A stretch of DNA of 64,000 bases. It comes from Shewanella gelidimarina. GTDB lineage: Bacteria; Pseudomonadota; Gammaproteobacteria; Enterobacterales; Shewanellaceae. Below are positions 35,628-46,109 of the stretch, in pieces. The notes beneath the pieces are model-generated. The model was not told the DNA's origin, searched no databases, and worked only from the letters and a program-made list of their open reading frames with translations. A program made the translations under genes and the position numbers. The stretch spans positions 62,001-126,000 of the forward strand of contig NZ_JAKIKW010000006.1 of NCBI RefSeq assembly GCF_023283945.1, written 5' to 3'. Numbering within the stretch: position 1 is the first letter of the stretch; every line of letters begins with the position of its first letter.

Positions 35628-37727
35628 ATGGAACTTAAGGCAAGACTAGGGCAATTAAAGCAATTAAAGCCCGCACATTTTAAAGGATTGGGTACCCCTA
35701 TATTGGTTTTAGCCGCATTGGCTATGATCACTTTACCCATGCCTGCTTTTCTGCTGGATATTCTGTTTGCGTTTAACATTGCACTTGCCTTAGTGGTGTT
35801 GCTTGTTGCTATTTATAGTGACCGTCCACTTGATTTTGCCGCATTCCCGACAGTCCTGCTGATCGCAACCTTACTTCGACTCGCACTTAACGTTGCCTCT
35901 ACCCGAGTGGTATTACTTGAAGGCCACAATGGGGGTGATGCCGCAGGTAAAGTCATTGAAGCCTTTGGCTCTGTGGTGATTGGCGGTAACTATGCCGTGG
36001 GTCTAGTGGTGTTTTTAATTCTAATTATCATCAACTTCGCGGTAGTGACCAAAGGTGCTGGCCGTATCTCTGAAGTTAGTGCTCGCTTTACGCTAGATGC
36101 CATGCCGGGTAAGCAGATGGCCATTGATGCTGACCTCAATGCCGGGCTGTTAAGCCAAGAGGAAGCCCGTGTCAGACGTGCAGAAGTGACCCGTGAAGCC
36201 GATTTCTATGGTGCGATGGACGGTGCGTCAAAATTTGTAAAAGGTGATGCGATTGCAGGAATAATGATTTTAGTGATTAATATTCTTGGCGGTTTTGTCA
36301 TCGGTATGGCGCAGCACGGGCTTAGTTTTTCCGATGCTATCGAAATTTATACGCTGCTCACCATTGGTGATGGTCTCGTCGCTCAGATCCCGGGTCTTTT
36401 ATTGTCAATCGCCGCCGCCTTAATGGTGACTCGCCAAAATGAATCGGGCGATATGGGCGAAATGATGATGAGCCAGATGTTTGACAGCCCCAAAGCACTT
36501 GCCATTGCCGCAGCCGTTATGTTTGTAATGGGCATCGTGCCGGGCATGCCGCACTTGGTGTTTATATCGCTGGCTGTTGTTGCTGGTGGCTCTGCTTACT
36601 TAATTAAGAAAAAGAAAGAGACTGATCGCGAGCGAGCATTGGAGTTGGCGAAAACTGGCCCCGTTGAAAAGCGTGATACCCAACCTAAAGAACTCAGCTG
36701 GGATGATGTTCAACATGTTGACACCATTGGTCTTGAGGTCGGTTATCGTTTGATCCCGCTGGTAGACAAAGGTCAGGGCGGCGAGCTACTCGGCAGAATT
36801 AAAGGCGTGCGTAAAAAGTTGTCGCAAGAGTTAGGTTTCCTTGTGCCTGCGGTACATATTCGTGACAATTTAGACCTGTCGCCTAACGCGTATCGGATCT
36901 CATTAATGGGGGTTTCATCAGGTGAAGGCGAAATTCGTCATGATTGCGAGCTAGCGATTAACCCAGGACAAGTTTTTGGCAAGCTTGATGGTATTGAAAC
37001 CACAGATCCAGCCTTTGGTTTAGAAGCCGTATGGATTGCACCAGAGCTTAGAGAGCATGCACAGACCCTAGGCTATACCGTCGTAGACGCTGCCACGGTA
37101 GTGGCCACTCACATCAGCCAGCTGCTTACCAATAATGCTTCTAAGTTATTGGGTTATGAAGAGGTTCAGCAACTACTGGATATGTTGGCTAAAAACGCAC
37201 CTAAGTTGGTTGATGGCTTTATTCCTGATGTAATGCCTCTGGGAACCGTGGTTAAGGTGATGCAAAACTTACTAAACGAAGGTGTGTCTATTAGAGACAT
37301 GAAGACCATCGTACAAACATTGTTAGAGTATGGGCCTAAGAGCGCGGATACCGAAGTGCTCACTGCCGCTGTGCGAATTGCGTTAAAGAGAATGATCGTA
37401 CAAGAGATAAGCGGACCAGAATTGGAAATCCCTGTCATTACTTTGGCGCCAGAGTTGGAACAAATGTTGCATCAGTCTATGCAAGCAACGGGAGGCGACG
37501 GTCCTAATATTGAACCTAGCCTTGCAGAGCGTATGCAGAAGTCATTGGTTGATGCCACACAGCGCCAAGAAATGGTGGGTCAGCCGGCAATATTATTAAC
37601 ATCTGGCATGCTACGTTCAACGTTATCAAGATTTGTTAAGCATACGATTCCAAACCTGAGGGTGATCTCTTACCAAGAGGTACCTGATGAAAAACAGATA
37701 CGCATCGTATCCGCTGTTGGGCAGTAG
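35628..37727 (+). CDS. flhA: flagellar export gate protein FlhA
   Basis: Large export-gate protein of 699 residues. The N-terminal membrane domain has about eight TM segments (25-330) and the FHIPEP signature region RLALNVASTRVVLLEGHNGG, GKQMAIDADLNAGLLSQEEA. The C-terminal cytoplasmic ring domain (about 360-699) binds chaperone-substrate complexes. Its own probable sigma-54 promoters separate it from flhB. Confidence 0.98.
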   Translation: MELKARLGQLKQLKPAHFKGLGTPILVLAALAMITLPMPAFLLDILFAFNIALALVVLLVAIYSDRPLDFAAFPTVLLIATLLRLALNVASTRVVLLEGHNGGDAAGKVIEAFGSVVIGGNYAVGLVVFLILIIINFAVVTKGAGRISEVSARFTLDAMPGKQMAIDADLNAGLLSQEEARVRRAEVTREADFYGAMDGASKFVKGDAIAGIMILVINILGGFVIGMAQHGLSFSDAIEIYTLLTIGDGLVAQIPGLLLSIAAALMVTRQNESGDMGEMMMSQMFDSPKALAIAAAVMFVMGIVPGMPHLVFISLAVVAGGSAYLIKKKKETDRERALELAKTGPVEKRDTQPKELSWDDVQHVDTIGLEVGYRLIPLVDKGQGGELLGRIKGVRKKLSQELGFLVPAVHIRDNLDLSPNAYRISLMGVSSGEGEIRHDCELAINPGQVFGKLDGIETTDPAFGLEAVWIAPELREHAQTLGYTVVDAATVVATHISQLLTNNASKLLGYEEVQQLLDMLAKNAPKLVDGFIPDVMPLGTVVKVMQNLLNEGVSIRDMKTIVQTLLEYGPKSADTEVLTAAVRIALKRMIVQEISGPELEIPVITLAPELEQMLHQSMQATGGDGPNIEPSLAERMQKSLVDATQRQEMVGQPAILLTSGMLRSTLSRFVKHTIPNLRVISYQEVPDEKQIRIVSAVGQ

Positions 37728-37738
37728 AGGGCGAGTAA

Positions 37739-39139
37739 TTGAAGATTAAAAGATTTTTTGCAAAAGATATGCGCTCGGCCCTAGCTCAAGTGAAAGAAAC
37801 TTTGGGTTCAGACGCTGTGATCATGTCGAATAAGAAAGTGACTGGCGGCATTGAAATTGTCGCGGCAGTGGATTATGACGATCCAAAACCACAGATCCCT
37901 GCAGCAGCGCCGTCTCCTGCAGCGTTTACCGACCTTAGCGATGAGAAAGTGACCTTAGGTTCGCGGGCGAATATAAAGACGGAAACGCGCATTAAGCCAG
38001 CGCTGGCCCCTGATTCACTGCAAGCCTTGCTTGAGCGTCAGCAAAGCCGCATGAGCCAGCAAACATCGGCAACACGCAGCGAAGAGCTTGATATGCCGCA
38101 ATGGGCTAAAGGGTTACAAGCCCAAGTTCCGCAAACTAAGCAACCGCTTAAGGCAGAGTTTACGCCGAATAGGGCGCCAGACAGTTTTAGTCCTCAAAAG
38201 CAAAATAACAGTGCAGAAATGGACGTGATGAAAGAGGAGTTAGCGTCAATTCGTAGCTTATTGACTCATCAAGTTAGCGCCTTAATGTCTGAGCAAAAGA
38301 AACGAATTGATCCCGTTGGCGCGATGTTAGAGAGCAAATTGCTCGAAGCTGAGTTTTCGCCAGCAATCGCCAAAAAATTGTCAAGTTTGAGTGAGCATTA
38401 CAGTCCAGCAGAATTAGTGGCCTCTTTACCGCGTAGTTTAGCGAATTTGCTCGACAACCAAGGTGACGATATTGTGCGCCAAGGTGGTGTTGTGGCATTT
38501 GTTGGCCCAACCGGTGTGGGTAAAACGACGACGATTGCCAAATTGGCGGCCAGATTCGCTGCACATCATGGCTCAGATCAAGTTGGATTGATAACCACTG
38601 ACCATTATCGCATTGGTGCCTTTGAGCAATTGGCAACCTATGGCAAAATAATGGGCTGTCCAGTTAAGCAGGCTCATGATTCTAATGAGTTAGAACAGAT
38701 TCTGTATCAGTTTAGAAATCGTAAGTTGGTTTTGATTGATACGGCAGGCATGGGGCAGCGAGATCTGCGACTCTTCCAGCAACTCGATAATTTAACTGCA
38801 AATAGCAGAATACCTATTCGTAGTTATCTGGTAATGTCTGCCACAGGTCAGCGTCGCGTATTAGAAGACGCTGTAAAACAATTTACCCGTATCCCGCTTT
38901 CCGGCGCGGTACTGACGAAGTTAGATGAATCAGTGTCATTAGCGCCAGCGCTAAGTGTATTGATCCAAAGTGGGTTACCTTTGAGTTATGTGACTGATGG
39001 ACAACGCGTTCCAGAAGATATGCAAGTGGCTGACACATTAGCTTTAGCCAATCGAGCATTAGCGGTGTTAGATAACGAACAATTAGAACCATTACATAAT
39101 AGTGAACGGTCACAAGAGATGACCCATGCATTCGAGTAA
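37739..39139 (+). CDS. flhF: SRP-type GTPase FlhF
   Basis: A 466-residue GTPase that places the polar flagellum. The N-terminal MKIKRFFAKDMRSALAQVKE, a variable B domain, and an NG domain with P-loop GPTGVGKTTT (about residue 256), DHYRIGAFEQL, DTAGMGQRD and TKLDE can be seen. The start is TTG at 37739 with GAGGG upstream. flhG starts at or near its 3' end. Confidence 0.96.
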   Translation: MKIKRFFAKDMRSALAQVKETLGSDAVIMSNKKVTGGIEIVAAVDYDDPKPQIPAAAPSPAAFTDLSDEKVTLGSRANIKTETRIKPALAPDSLQALLERQQSRMSQQTSATRSEELDMPQWAKGLQAQVPQTKQPLKAEFTPNRAPDSFSPQKQNNSAEMDVMKEELASIRSLLTHQVSALMSEQKKRIDPVGAMLESKLLEAEFSPAIAKKLSSLSEHYSPAELVASLPRSLANLLDNQGDDIVRQGGVVAFVGPTGVGKTTTIAKLAARFAAHHGSDQVGLITTDHYRIGAFEQLATYGKIMGCPVKQAHDSNELEQILYQFRNRKLVLIDTAGMGQRDLRLFQQLDNLTANSRIPIRSYLVMSATGQRRVLEDAVKQFTRIPLSGAVLTKLDESVSLAPALSVLIQSGLPLSYVTDGQRVPEDMQVADTLALANRALAVLDNEQLEPLHNSERSQEMTHAFE

Positions 39140-39143
39140 AAAC

Positions 39144-40025
39144 ATGACTCCCGATCAAGCAAGCGGTTTACGTATGATGAATCAGCCAAACAATGCAAAA
39201 GTAAAAGTTATCGCCGTATCAGGTGGTAAAGGTGGCGTTGGTAAAACCAGCGTGTCAATTAACACGGCTGTCGCGTTAGCAGAAAAGGGCAAACGTGTCG
39301 TGGTTTTGGACGCGGATTTGGGTCTAGCTAACGTCGATGTGATGCTAGGTTTGCGCGCAGATAAAAATTTATCTCATGTTTTGTCTGGAGATGCCGAATT
39401 AGATGATGTCATCTTAAGAGGACCAAAGGGCATTGGGATCATTCCAGCGACTTCTGGCACCCAATCTATGGTCGAACTGACTCAGGCACAGCATGCGGGT
39501 TTAATTCGTGCATTTAGTGAGATGAAAACCCAGTTTGACATCTTAATTGTGGATACCGCAGCAGGTATTTCCGACATGGTGTTGAGTTTTTCTCGTGCAT
39601 CACAAGATGTGTTAATTGTGGTGTGTGATGAACCAACGTCGATTACCGATGCCTATGCATTGATTAAAATATTGAGCCGCGAACACGGTGTGTTCCGTTT
39701 CAAAATTGTCGCCAATATGGTGCGGAGTTTGCGAGAAGGGATGGAGCTATTCGCCAAGTTAAGTAAAGTAACAGACAGATTTCTGGATGTTGCCCTTGAG
39801 CTAGTTGCGACCGTACCTTTCGATGAGAATTTACGTAAATCGGTTAGAAAGCAAAAGTTGATTGTGGAGATGTTTCCTAAGTCTCCAGCAGCGATTGCTT
39901 ATCACGGATTAGCGAACAAAATATTGAGCTGGCCTATACCTTCTCAACCAGGCGGACACTTAGAGTTCTTTGTCGAGCGATTGGTGCAACGTCCTGATTA
40001 TCAAGAGGATAAGTCTGGTGAATAA
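39144..40025 (+). CDS. flhG: MinD-like ATPase FlhG (FleN), flagellar number control
   Basis: About 293 residues; limits flagella to one pole and one copy, and antagonises FlrA in related bacteria. The N-terminal DQAxGLR motif is present (DQASGLRMM), which contacts FlhF. The deviant Walker A is GGKGGVGKTS (about 26-35), followed by VVVLDADLGLANVDVMLG and VDTAAGIS. Start choice: ATG 39144 gives the usual MTPDQASGL; ATG 39126 inside flhF is an alternative. Confidence 0.95.
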   Translation: MTPDQASGLRMMNQPNNAKVKVIAVSGGKGGVGKTSVSINTAVALAEKGKRVVVLDADLGLANVDVMLGLRADKNLSHVLSGDAELDDVILRGPKGIGIIPATSGTQSMVELTQAQHAGLIRAFSEMKTQFDILIVDTAAGISDMVLSFSRASQDVLIVVCDEPTSITDAYALIKILSREHGVFRFKIVANMVRSLREGMELFAKLSKVTDRFLDVALELVATVPFDENLRKSVRKQKLIVEMFPKSPAAIAYHGLANKILSWPIPSQPGGHLEFFVERLVQRPDYQEDKSGE

Positions 40026-40737
40026 AGCGGCCGCGTATACTCGTTTTGATAATAAGACCTCTATCGTTGAACAGTATGCACCGCTAGTAAAAAGAATTGC
40101 CCATCACTTATTGGCGCGCTTACCGGCGTCGGTGCAGTTAGATGATTTGCTGCAAGCGGGTATGATGGGGCTGTTAGAGGCTTCATCGAAGTTTGATGGT
40201 AGTAAAGGCGCGAAATTTGAAACCTTTGCCGGGATCAGAATTCGTGGCTCTATGTTAGATGAAATAAGACGCGGTGATTGGGTACCCAGATCGGTACATC
40301 GTAATCAACGTCGCGTTGCACAAGTGATTGATGAATTAGGCCAAGAGCTTGGGCGTGATGCACGTGATCCCGAAATCGCCGAGCGACTAGAAATGCCGCT
40401 CGAAGATTACTACAGAATTTTGAATGATGTGTCTGTGGGTAAAGTGGTCGGGATAGAAGATTTAGGCGTTGCCGTTGATGTGGTTAACCACGACGATAAC
40501 CAAGATGATGTAGCCTATGAGTCGTTAGCTAAAGTTGAATTTCATTCAGCATTAGTGGCGGGGATAAAGCTATTACCAGAACGAGATGCGCTGGTATTGT
40601 CATTGTATTACGATGAAGCATTAAATTTAAAAGAGATTGGGGCCATTCTTGAGGTCAGTGAGTCTAGAGTTAGCCAGATCCATAGTCAGGCGATGCTAAG
40701 ACTCAAAGGTAAACTCAAGCACTGGACGCAAACATAA
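40018..40737 (+). CDS. fliA: flagellar sigma factor FliA (sigma-28)
   Basis: A 239-residue sigma-28 for late flagellar genes. Region 2 shows VEQYAPLVKRIAHHLLARLP and DLLQAGMMGLLEASSKFDGS; region 4 shows LKEIGAILEVSESRVSQIHS. GTG 40018 overlaps the flhG end and gives the usual N-terminus NKAAAYTRFDNKTS. An upstream in-frame ATG (39970) would add an unlikely tail inside flhG. Confidence 0.96.
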   Translation: MNKAAAYTRFDNKTSIVEQYAPLVKRIAHHLLARLPASVQLDDLLQAGMMGLLEASSKFDGSKGAKFETFAGIRIRGSMLDEIRRGDWVPRSVHRNQRRVAQVIDELGQELGRDARDPEIAERLEMPLEDYYRILNDVSVGKVVGIEDLGVAVDVVNHDDNQDDVAYESLAKVEFHSALVAGIKLLPERDALVLSLYYDEALNLKEIGAILEVSESRVSQIHSQAMLRLKGKLKHWTQT

Positions 40738-40777
40738 CAATAAACGAACATAAAAAATAAGCTCCGCGGAGGAAACC

Positions 40778-41161
40778 TTGAACAAGAATATGAAGATTCT
40801 TGTTGTTGATGATTTTTCAACAATGAGACGTATCATCAAGAACTTGTTGCGAGACTTGGGATTTAATAATACCCAAGAAGCAGATGACGGTTCGACAGCC
40901 TTACCTATGTTACAGAAGGGTGATTTCGATTTTGTCGTCACTGACTGGAACATGCCAGGAATGCAAGGTATTGACTTATTAAAGGCGATTCGTGCCGATG
41001 ATAACTTAAAGCACCTTCCAGTACTGATGGTGACGGCGGAAGCTAAACGCGAGCAGATTATTGCAGCCGCGCAAGCTGGGGTAAATGGGTATGTTGTTAA
41101 ACCCTTTACTGCAGCAACGCTAAAAGAAAAATTAGAGAAGATTTTTGAGCGCTTAGGTTAA
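40778..41161 (+). CDS. cheY: chemotaxis response regulator CheY
   Basis: A 127-residue single receiver domain that binds FliM when phosphorylated. Acidic residues 11-12, acceptor Asp56 (VVTDWNMPG), the conserved Thr in MVTAEAKRE and Lys in [11 protein letters not shown] are all present. The start is TTG with GGAGG at 40768-40772. Confidence 0.97.
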   Translation: MNKNMKILVVDDFSTMRRIIKNLLRDLGFNNTQEADDGSTALPMLQKGDFDFVVTDWNMPGMQGIDLLKAIRADDNLKHLPVLMVTAEAKREQIIAAAQAGVNGYVVKPFTAATLKEKLEKIFERLG

Positions 41162-41174
41162 GCAAGGATGAGCA

Positions 41175-41912
41175 ATGCAGCAATATACTTCAGGGCTCAT
41201 TACTCTCGAGCAAGCTGAGAGTCTCGTCGCGTTACTTCGTGATGGCGAGCAAGCACAAGCCGATGAATTGGTGAGGGAAATAGCTTCGCCGATTCAAAAA
41301 GAACTCTTCGATGAAGTGGGTCGTTTAACGCGCCAACTTCACAGTGCTATCGTAGACTTTCAAGTGGACAACCGCTTGGTAGAGCTAGCGAATACCGAAA
41401 TACCGGATGCCAAAGAGCGTTTGACTTATGTCATCGAGATGACAGAGCAAGCGGCTAATAAGACCATGGATGCGGTTGAAGAGTGTTTACCTTTAGCAAA
41501 TGCACTAAGTGATAATATTCAGGCAGTGAAACCGGCTTGGGACAAACTCATGCGCCGTGAACTGCCATTAAATGAATTTAAAGCTCTGTGCCATGATATT
41601 CAACAATTTGTCGATAGAAGTGAATCGGACGCAAGTCGAGTCAGAGAACTGCTTAATCAAATATTACTAGCACAAGACTTCCAAGACCTCACTGGCCAAA
41701 TGATCCGTCGGGTAATTGAACTCGTCAGAGAAGTGGAAAGTAGCTTGGTTTCTATGTTAACCGTCTTTGGTGAGCAACCTGCGTCAATTGCAGAAAGTAC
41801 ACCCTTGCTCGATGTTGAAGCTGAAGGTCCTATTATGAATGCAGAAAAACGTCAGGATGTTGTGACGGGTCAAGATGAAGTTGACGATCTGCTTTCGAGC
41901 TTAGGTTTTTAA
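41175..41912 (+). CDS. cheZ: CheY-P phosphatase CheZ
   Basis: A 245-residue helical phosphatase. The catalytic region AQDFQDLTGQMIRRVIELVR (about 170-190) holds the inserted glutamine. The C-terminal CheY-binding peptide DEVDDLLSSLGF is intact. It is 13 bp after cheY and 13 bp before cheA. Confidence 0.96.
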   Translation: MQQYTSGLITLEQAESLVALLRDGEQAQADELVREIASPIQKELFDEVGRLTRQLHSAIVDFQVDNRLVELANTEIPDAKERLTYVIEMTEQAANKTMDAVEECLPLANALSDNIQAVKPAWDKLMRRELPLNEFKALCHDIQQFVDRSESDASRVRELLNQILLAQDFQDLTGQMIRRVIELVREVESSLVSMLTVFGEQPASIAESTPLLDVEAEGPIMNAEKRQDVVTGQDEVDDLLSSLGF

Positions 41913-41925
41913 AGGAGTCAAAAGA

Positions 41926-44112
41926 ATGTCCTTTGATGTTGATGAAGAGATACTGCAGGACTTTTTGATCGAAGCCGGTGAGATTCTAGAGCTTCTACAA
42001 GAACAACTGGTCACGTTAGAAAATAACCCTGACGATACCGATCTGCTCAATGCCATTTTTAGAGGGTTCCACACGGTAAAAGGTGGTGCGGGTTTCCTCA
42101 GTTTGACTCCAATGGTAGATGTTTGCCATGAAGCTGAAAATACCTTCGACCTATTACGTACTGGCAAGCGACAAGTCAGCGCTAATTTAATGGATGTTAT
42201 TTTACAAGCCGTCGATGCCATCAATACTATGTTTGCTGAAACTCAGGCGGCTCAGCCTCAGTCTCCAGCGGATCCGAACTTGTTATCGCAGCTTAAAACG
42301 CTCAGTGCAGGGCAGTTGTTGCCTTCAGAGTTAGCGGATGCTCAAGCGGATCAAACAAGTGCAGGTGTTGAAGAAGCAACGATTATCGAAACGGTTGTTG
42401 CTCCTGTTACCCCGATAGCAGCTGTAGACATTGCTACTGGCGGCAGTATTGACGACATCAACGACGCTGAGTTCGAAGCTTTACTCGATGCTTTGCATGG
42501 CAATGGTAATAGCCCTAGCGCGAATACCGTGGCTGCTAGCGTTAATGTGGCGAGCGCAAGTTCTAGCGACATTACCGACGACGAGTTTGAATCGCTACTC
42601 GATGAATTACATGGCTCGGGTCAGTTTAAAGCCCCCGCAGCGCCAGCCGTTGTAGCAGAGCCCGCGCACGTTGTGGATTCTGATGAAATTAGCGACGATG
42701 AGTTTGAACGCTTACTTGATGAACTTCATGGTGCTGGCAGTAGTCCAGGCGCGGCGACAGTCGTTACTGAAGTCACTCAAGCATCGCAAGCAAGTTCTGC
42801 GACCGTAGTGCAAGCCATTACCACGTCACAGCAAGCAACAGTGGTCGCTCCGGCACCAAAGCCGCTAAGCAAACCTGAAACAAAACCCGTGGTTCAAGCC
42901 AAAGCTAAGCCTGCGGCTAATAATACCCCGCAAGCGGAAACGACGGTACGCGTCGATACTTCAAGACTTGATCAGATCATGAACATGGTCGGTGAGTTAG
43001 TACTGGTCCGTAATCGCTTGTTGAGCCTTGGAGTCTCCCGTGATGACGAAGAGATGTCGAAGGCACTGGCAAACCTAGATTTGGTTACCGCTGACTTGCA
43101 AGGTGCGGTAATGAAAACGCGCATGCAACCGATTAAGAAAGTCTTTGGTCGTTTTCCTCGTGTGGTCAGAGACTTAGCCCGAACCCTTAATAAAGAAATT
43201 GATCTTATTATGGTGGGTGAAGACACCGACCTTGATAAGAATTTAGTGGAAGCGTTAGCTGATCCGTTAGTGCATTTGGTCAGAAACTCCGTTGATCATG
43301 GCATTGAAATGCCAGATGAACGTGAAGCAAGCGGTAAGCCTCGATCAGGCACTATTACGCTATCTGCTAGCCAAGAAGGCGACCATATCCTACTGAAAAT
43401 TGAGGATGATGGCGCGGGAATGGATCCGCAAAAGCTTAAAGATATCGCCATTAGCCGCGGTGTGCTTGATGCCGATGCCGCTGCGCGAATGACTGACGAA
43501 GAAGCTTATAATCTGATTTTTGCCCCTGGTTTCTCTACCAAAGTAGAAGTCTCGGACATATCCGGTCGTGGCGTTGGTATGGACGTTGTTAAAACCCGTA
43601 TTACCCAATTGAACGGCACGGTTTATATCGATTCGCTTAAAGGTAAAGGGACACGTTTAGAGATTAAAGTGCCGCTTACCCTGGCCATTATGCCTACGCT
43701 TATGGTCGAAGTTGCCGAACAAGTATTTGCATTACCGCTATCTAGCGTGAGTGAAATATTCCACTTGGATCTTACTAAAACTAATGTGGTTGATGGCCAA
43801 CTAACGGTCATCGTGCGTAATAAAGCAGTACCGCTGTTTTATTTAGAGCATTGGCTCGCGAGCAGTCGCTCAACGTTGACCCATGGTGACAAACAACATG
43901 GACACGTGGTGATAGTGCAGTTGGGTACTATGCAAATAGGATTTGTAGTTGATGGATTAATAGGACAAGAAGAGGTGGTCATTAAACCACTGGGCACCTT
44001 GTTACATGGTACGCCGGGAATGGCGGGGGCAACAATAACCTCCGACGGTGGTATCGCGCTGATTTTGGACGTTCCAGGACTACTAAAGCACTACGCTCGC
44101 AATAAAAGCTAG
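41926..44112 (+). CDS. cheA: chemotaxis histidine kinase CheA
   Basis: A 728-residue kinase. The P1 phosphotransfer domain has His49 (FRGFHTVKGGAGF). A long Ala/Val-rich linker (about 130-338) replaces a recognisable P2 and holds three acidic motifs of the form DEF-E-x-LLD-x-LHG, from about residues 175, 214 and 253, exactly 39 apart. P3/P4 follow (SRLDQIMNMVGELVLVRNRL; LVHLVRNSVDHGIE; GRGVGMDVVKTRI), then the CheW-like P5. A strong terminator follows. Confidence 0.96.
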   Translation: MSFDVDEEILQDFLIEAGEILELLQEQLVTLENNPDDTDLLNAIFRGFHTVKGGAGFLSLTPMVDVCHEAENTFDLLRTGKRQVSANLMDVILQAVDAINTMFAETQAAQPQSPADPNLLSQLKTLSAGQLLPSELADAQADQTSAGVEEATIIETVVAPVTPIAAVDIATGGSIDDINDAEFEALLDALHGNGNSPSANTVAASVNVASASSSDITDDEFESLLDELHGSGQFKAPAAPAVVAEPAHVVDSDEISDDEFERLLDELHGAGSSPGAATVVTEVTQASQASSATVVQAITTSQQATVVAPAPKPLSKPETKPVVQAKAKPAANNTPQAETTVRVDTSRLDQIMNMVGELVLVRNRLLSLGVSRDDEEMSKALANLDLVTADLQGAVMKTRMQPIKKVFGRFPRVVRDLARTLNKEIDLIMVGEDTDLDKNLVEALADPLVHLVRNSVDHGIEMPDEREASGKPRSGTITLSASQEGDHILLKIEDDGAGMDPQKLKDIAISRGVLDADAAARMTDEEAYNLIFAPGFSTKVEVSDISGRGVGMDVVKTRITQLNGTVYIDSLKGKGTRLEIKVPLTLAIMPTLMVEVAEQVFALPLSSVSEIFHLDLTKTNVVDGQLTVIVRNKAVPLFYLEHWLASSRSTLTHGDKQHGHVVIVQLGTMQIGFVVDGLIGQEEVVIKPLGTLLHGTPGMAGATITSDGGIALILDVPGLLKHYARNKS

Positions 44113-44121
44113 CGTTTCAAT

Positions 44122-44163
44122 AAAGGAATAAGCAGAAAGTCTACTTTCACTTATTCCTTTTTG
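44122..44163 (+). terminator. terminator after cheA
   Basis: AAAGGAATAAG (44122-44132) pairs with CTTATTCCTTT (44150-44160), with an inner GAAAG/CTTTC stem, followed by TTT. Confidence 0.88.
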
Positions 44164-44205
44164 TATAGTGGCAAAGCAGTAACCCCATGCGTTATAGGAA
44201 TTTAA

Positions 44206-45348
44206 ATGGGCATTAAAGTACTAGTTGTCGACGATTCGAGTTTTTTTCGACGACGTGTTAGTGAGATAGTCAGTCAGGATCCAGAGCTTGAAGTCGTGGG
44301 TACCGCAGTCAATGGCGCAGAAGCCGTTAAACTCGCTGCCGAGCTTAATCCACATGTGATCACAATGGATATTGAGATGCCAGTCATGGATGGGATCACT
44401 GCGGTTAAGCAGATTATGGCTAATCGGCCAGTCCCCATTTTGATGTTTTCATCATTAACTCACGACGGCGCTAAAGCGACATTAGATGCACTTGAAGCCG
44501 GAGCTCTCGACTTTCTCCCCAAGCGTTTTGAAGACATCGCAACCAATAAAGATGATGCAATTGCATTATTACAGCATCGAATTAAAACCTTAGGGCGTCG
44601 TCGTTTATTCAGACCCGCAGTGAGGCCACAAACGGTTACTACAAGAACACGCACTAGCACGGTGCAACCGCTAGCGCCTACGCGCACAGGAGTTACAGCG
44701 AGTACTCCATCTGCAGTGGTGGCTGAACGGGCGAGTAGCCGTCCAACGGTCGTTGCGCGTGCAAGTGGCAAGAAATACAAAGCCTTGCTTATCGGCACCT
44801 CAACTGGCGGACCAGTAGCACTTCAAAAAGTGTTAATCCAACTGCCGGCAAACTATCCGTACCCGATCATCCTTATTCAACATATGCCGGCGGCGTTTAC
44901 ACCGACTTTTGCAACTCGCCTTAATAGTCTATGTAAGATCGAGGTCAAAGAAGCTCAAAACGGCGATCAACTGCGAGCAGGTTGTGCCTATTTGGCGCCA
45001 GGCGGCATGCAGATGATGCTTGAACGTGGTGGCAGTTTTGGCCGTATTAAAGTGCTGGCCGGTAAGCCTGAGATGAATTACAAGCCTAGTGTCGATATAA
45101 CCTTCGCCTCAGCGTCTAAGGTCTTTGGCGGCGATGTGCTAGCAGTGGTATTAACGGGCATGGGCGCAGATGGGCGAGAAGGGGCACGCATGCTGAAAAC
45201 GGCGGGTGCCAATATCTGGGCGCAAGATGAAGCAAGTTGTGTGGTTTACGGCATGCCTCAGGCTGTGACGAATAGCGGTATCTCAACAAAGTCTATTAGC
45301 ATCGACCAAATGGCGGAATCGATACTCAGAGAGACGTTCCATGGCTAG
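44206..45348 (+). CDS. cheB: chemoreceptor glutamate methylesterase CheB
   Basis: A 380-residue response regulator-esterase. The receiver has Asp55 ([12 protein letters not shown]). A Thr/Arg/Ala-rich linker (about 140-190) leads to the methylesterase domain with the catalytic Ser in [12 protein letters not shown], His in [13 protein letters not shown] and Asp in [12 protein letters not shown]. It overlaps the next gene by 8 bp. Confidence 0.97.
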   Translation: MGIKVLVVDDSSFFRRRVSEIVSQDPELEVVGTAVNGAEAVKLAAELNPHVITMDIEMPVMDGITAVKQIMANRPVPILMFSSLTHDGAKATLDALEAGALDFLPKRFEDIATNKDDAIALLQHRIKTLGRRRLFRPAVRPQTVTTRTRTSTVQPLAPTRTGVTASTPSAVVAERASSRPTVVARASGKKYKALLIGTSTGGPVALQKVLIQLPANYPYPIILIQHMPAAFTPTFATRLNSLCKIEVKEAQNGDQLRAGCAYLAPGGMQMMLERGGSFGRIKVLAGKPEMNYKPSVDITFASASKVFGGDVLAVVLTGMGADGREGARMLKTAGANIWAQDEASCVVYGMPQAVTNSGISTKSISIDQMAESILRETFHG

Positions 45349-46045
45349 TCAATTACAGCATTTAGTGGGTAACAAAAGCATCAAAGGCGCGGTTAATACA
45401 GTGTCATTGTTGCTGATTTTTTTACTCAGTATTGCTGTATTTACCTTGGGTTCGCTTTATTTGGAACTCAGATATAAACATCAGTTGCTCGTTGGCGAAG
45501 TTGCAGAGTTAAAAAACAGTCAAATTTTGTTTATGGTGCCAGATGAACAAGCCGATGTTATGGCTCAATGGATGGCGAATAATCCCACTTTTGTGCAGTC
45601 ATATGCTGAGCGAGCCCGCAAGGGAGAGATAACGACCATGCCGCTAGGTGATGGTCGTACTGAGAGTGTAGCTCGTTTAGAAAGTGTTGAGCCAGATACT
45701 GACGCTATCACGATCAACACAGCAACAGCACAACTCGGCGCTGTGAATATTGCTGAACAAATGATCCAAAAGGTGACCGCTAATACTATCGGTGAACGAG
45801 CGAGTGATAGCGACAGGTTAGCGACAAATATGACCAAAGATCCAGCCGCTGCTGATATTAAGGGGACAAGCCTGCCGTTAGCGACAATAGACGCCAATAG
45901 AAAAGGTGCTGAGGTGATACTCGATGCTCCGCAACTGACTCCTCCTGTAAAAGCCAAGCGGGTAACTATCAATGAAGATGGGGTGAAACTGATAAGTCTC
46001 CCTCATGGTGGGATCAGGATCACAACTCGAGCGCTAGAAGAGTAA
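45341..46045 (+). CDS. unknown single-pass membrane protein between cheB and parC
   Basis: 234 residues, no family recognised. A positively charged N-terminus is followed by one strong TM (about 20-43: [20 protein letters not shown]). A long, mainly polar Ala/Thr-rich domain follows and ends in basic patches ([18 protein letters not shown]). Topology suggests a bitopic inner-membrane protein. It overlaps cheB, so it belongs to the chemotaxis operon. Pseudomonas carries motC/motD at this place, but this is not a stator protein. Function unknown. Confidence 0.85.
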   Translation: MASQLQHLVGNKSIKGAVNTVSLLLIFLLSIAVFTLGSLYLELRYKHQLLVGEVAELKNSQILFMVPDEQADVMAQWMANNPTFVQSYAERARKGEITTMPLGDGRTESVARLESVEPDTDAITINTATAQLGAVNIAEQMIQKVTANTIGERASDSDRLATNMTKDPAAADIKGTSLPLATIDANRKGAEVILDAPQLTPPVKAKRVTINEDGVKLISLPHGGIRITTRALEE

Positions 46046-46109
46046 CAGTCGGTTAAGTGCGAGTTAAAGTACCTCTCAAGGCGATGGCCAACCCATCATA
46101 AGGATCATT

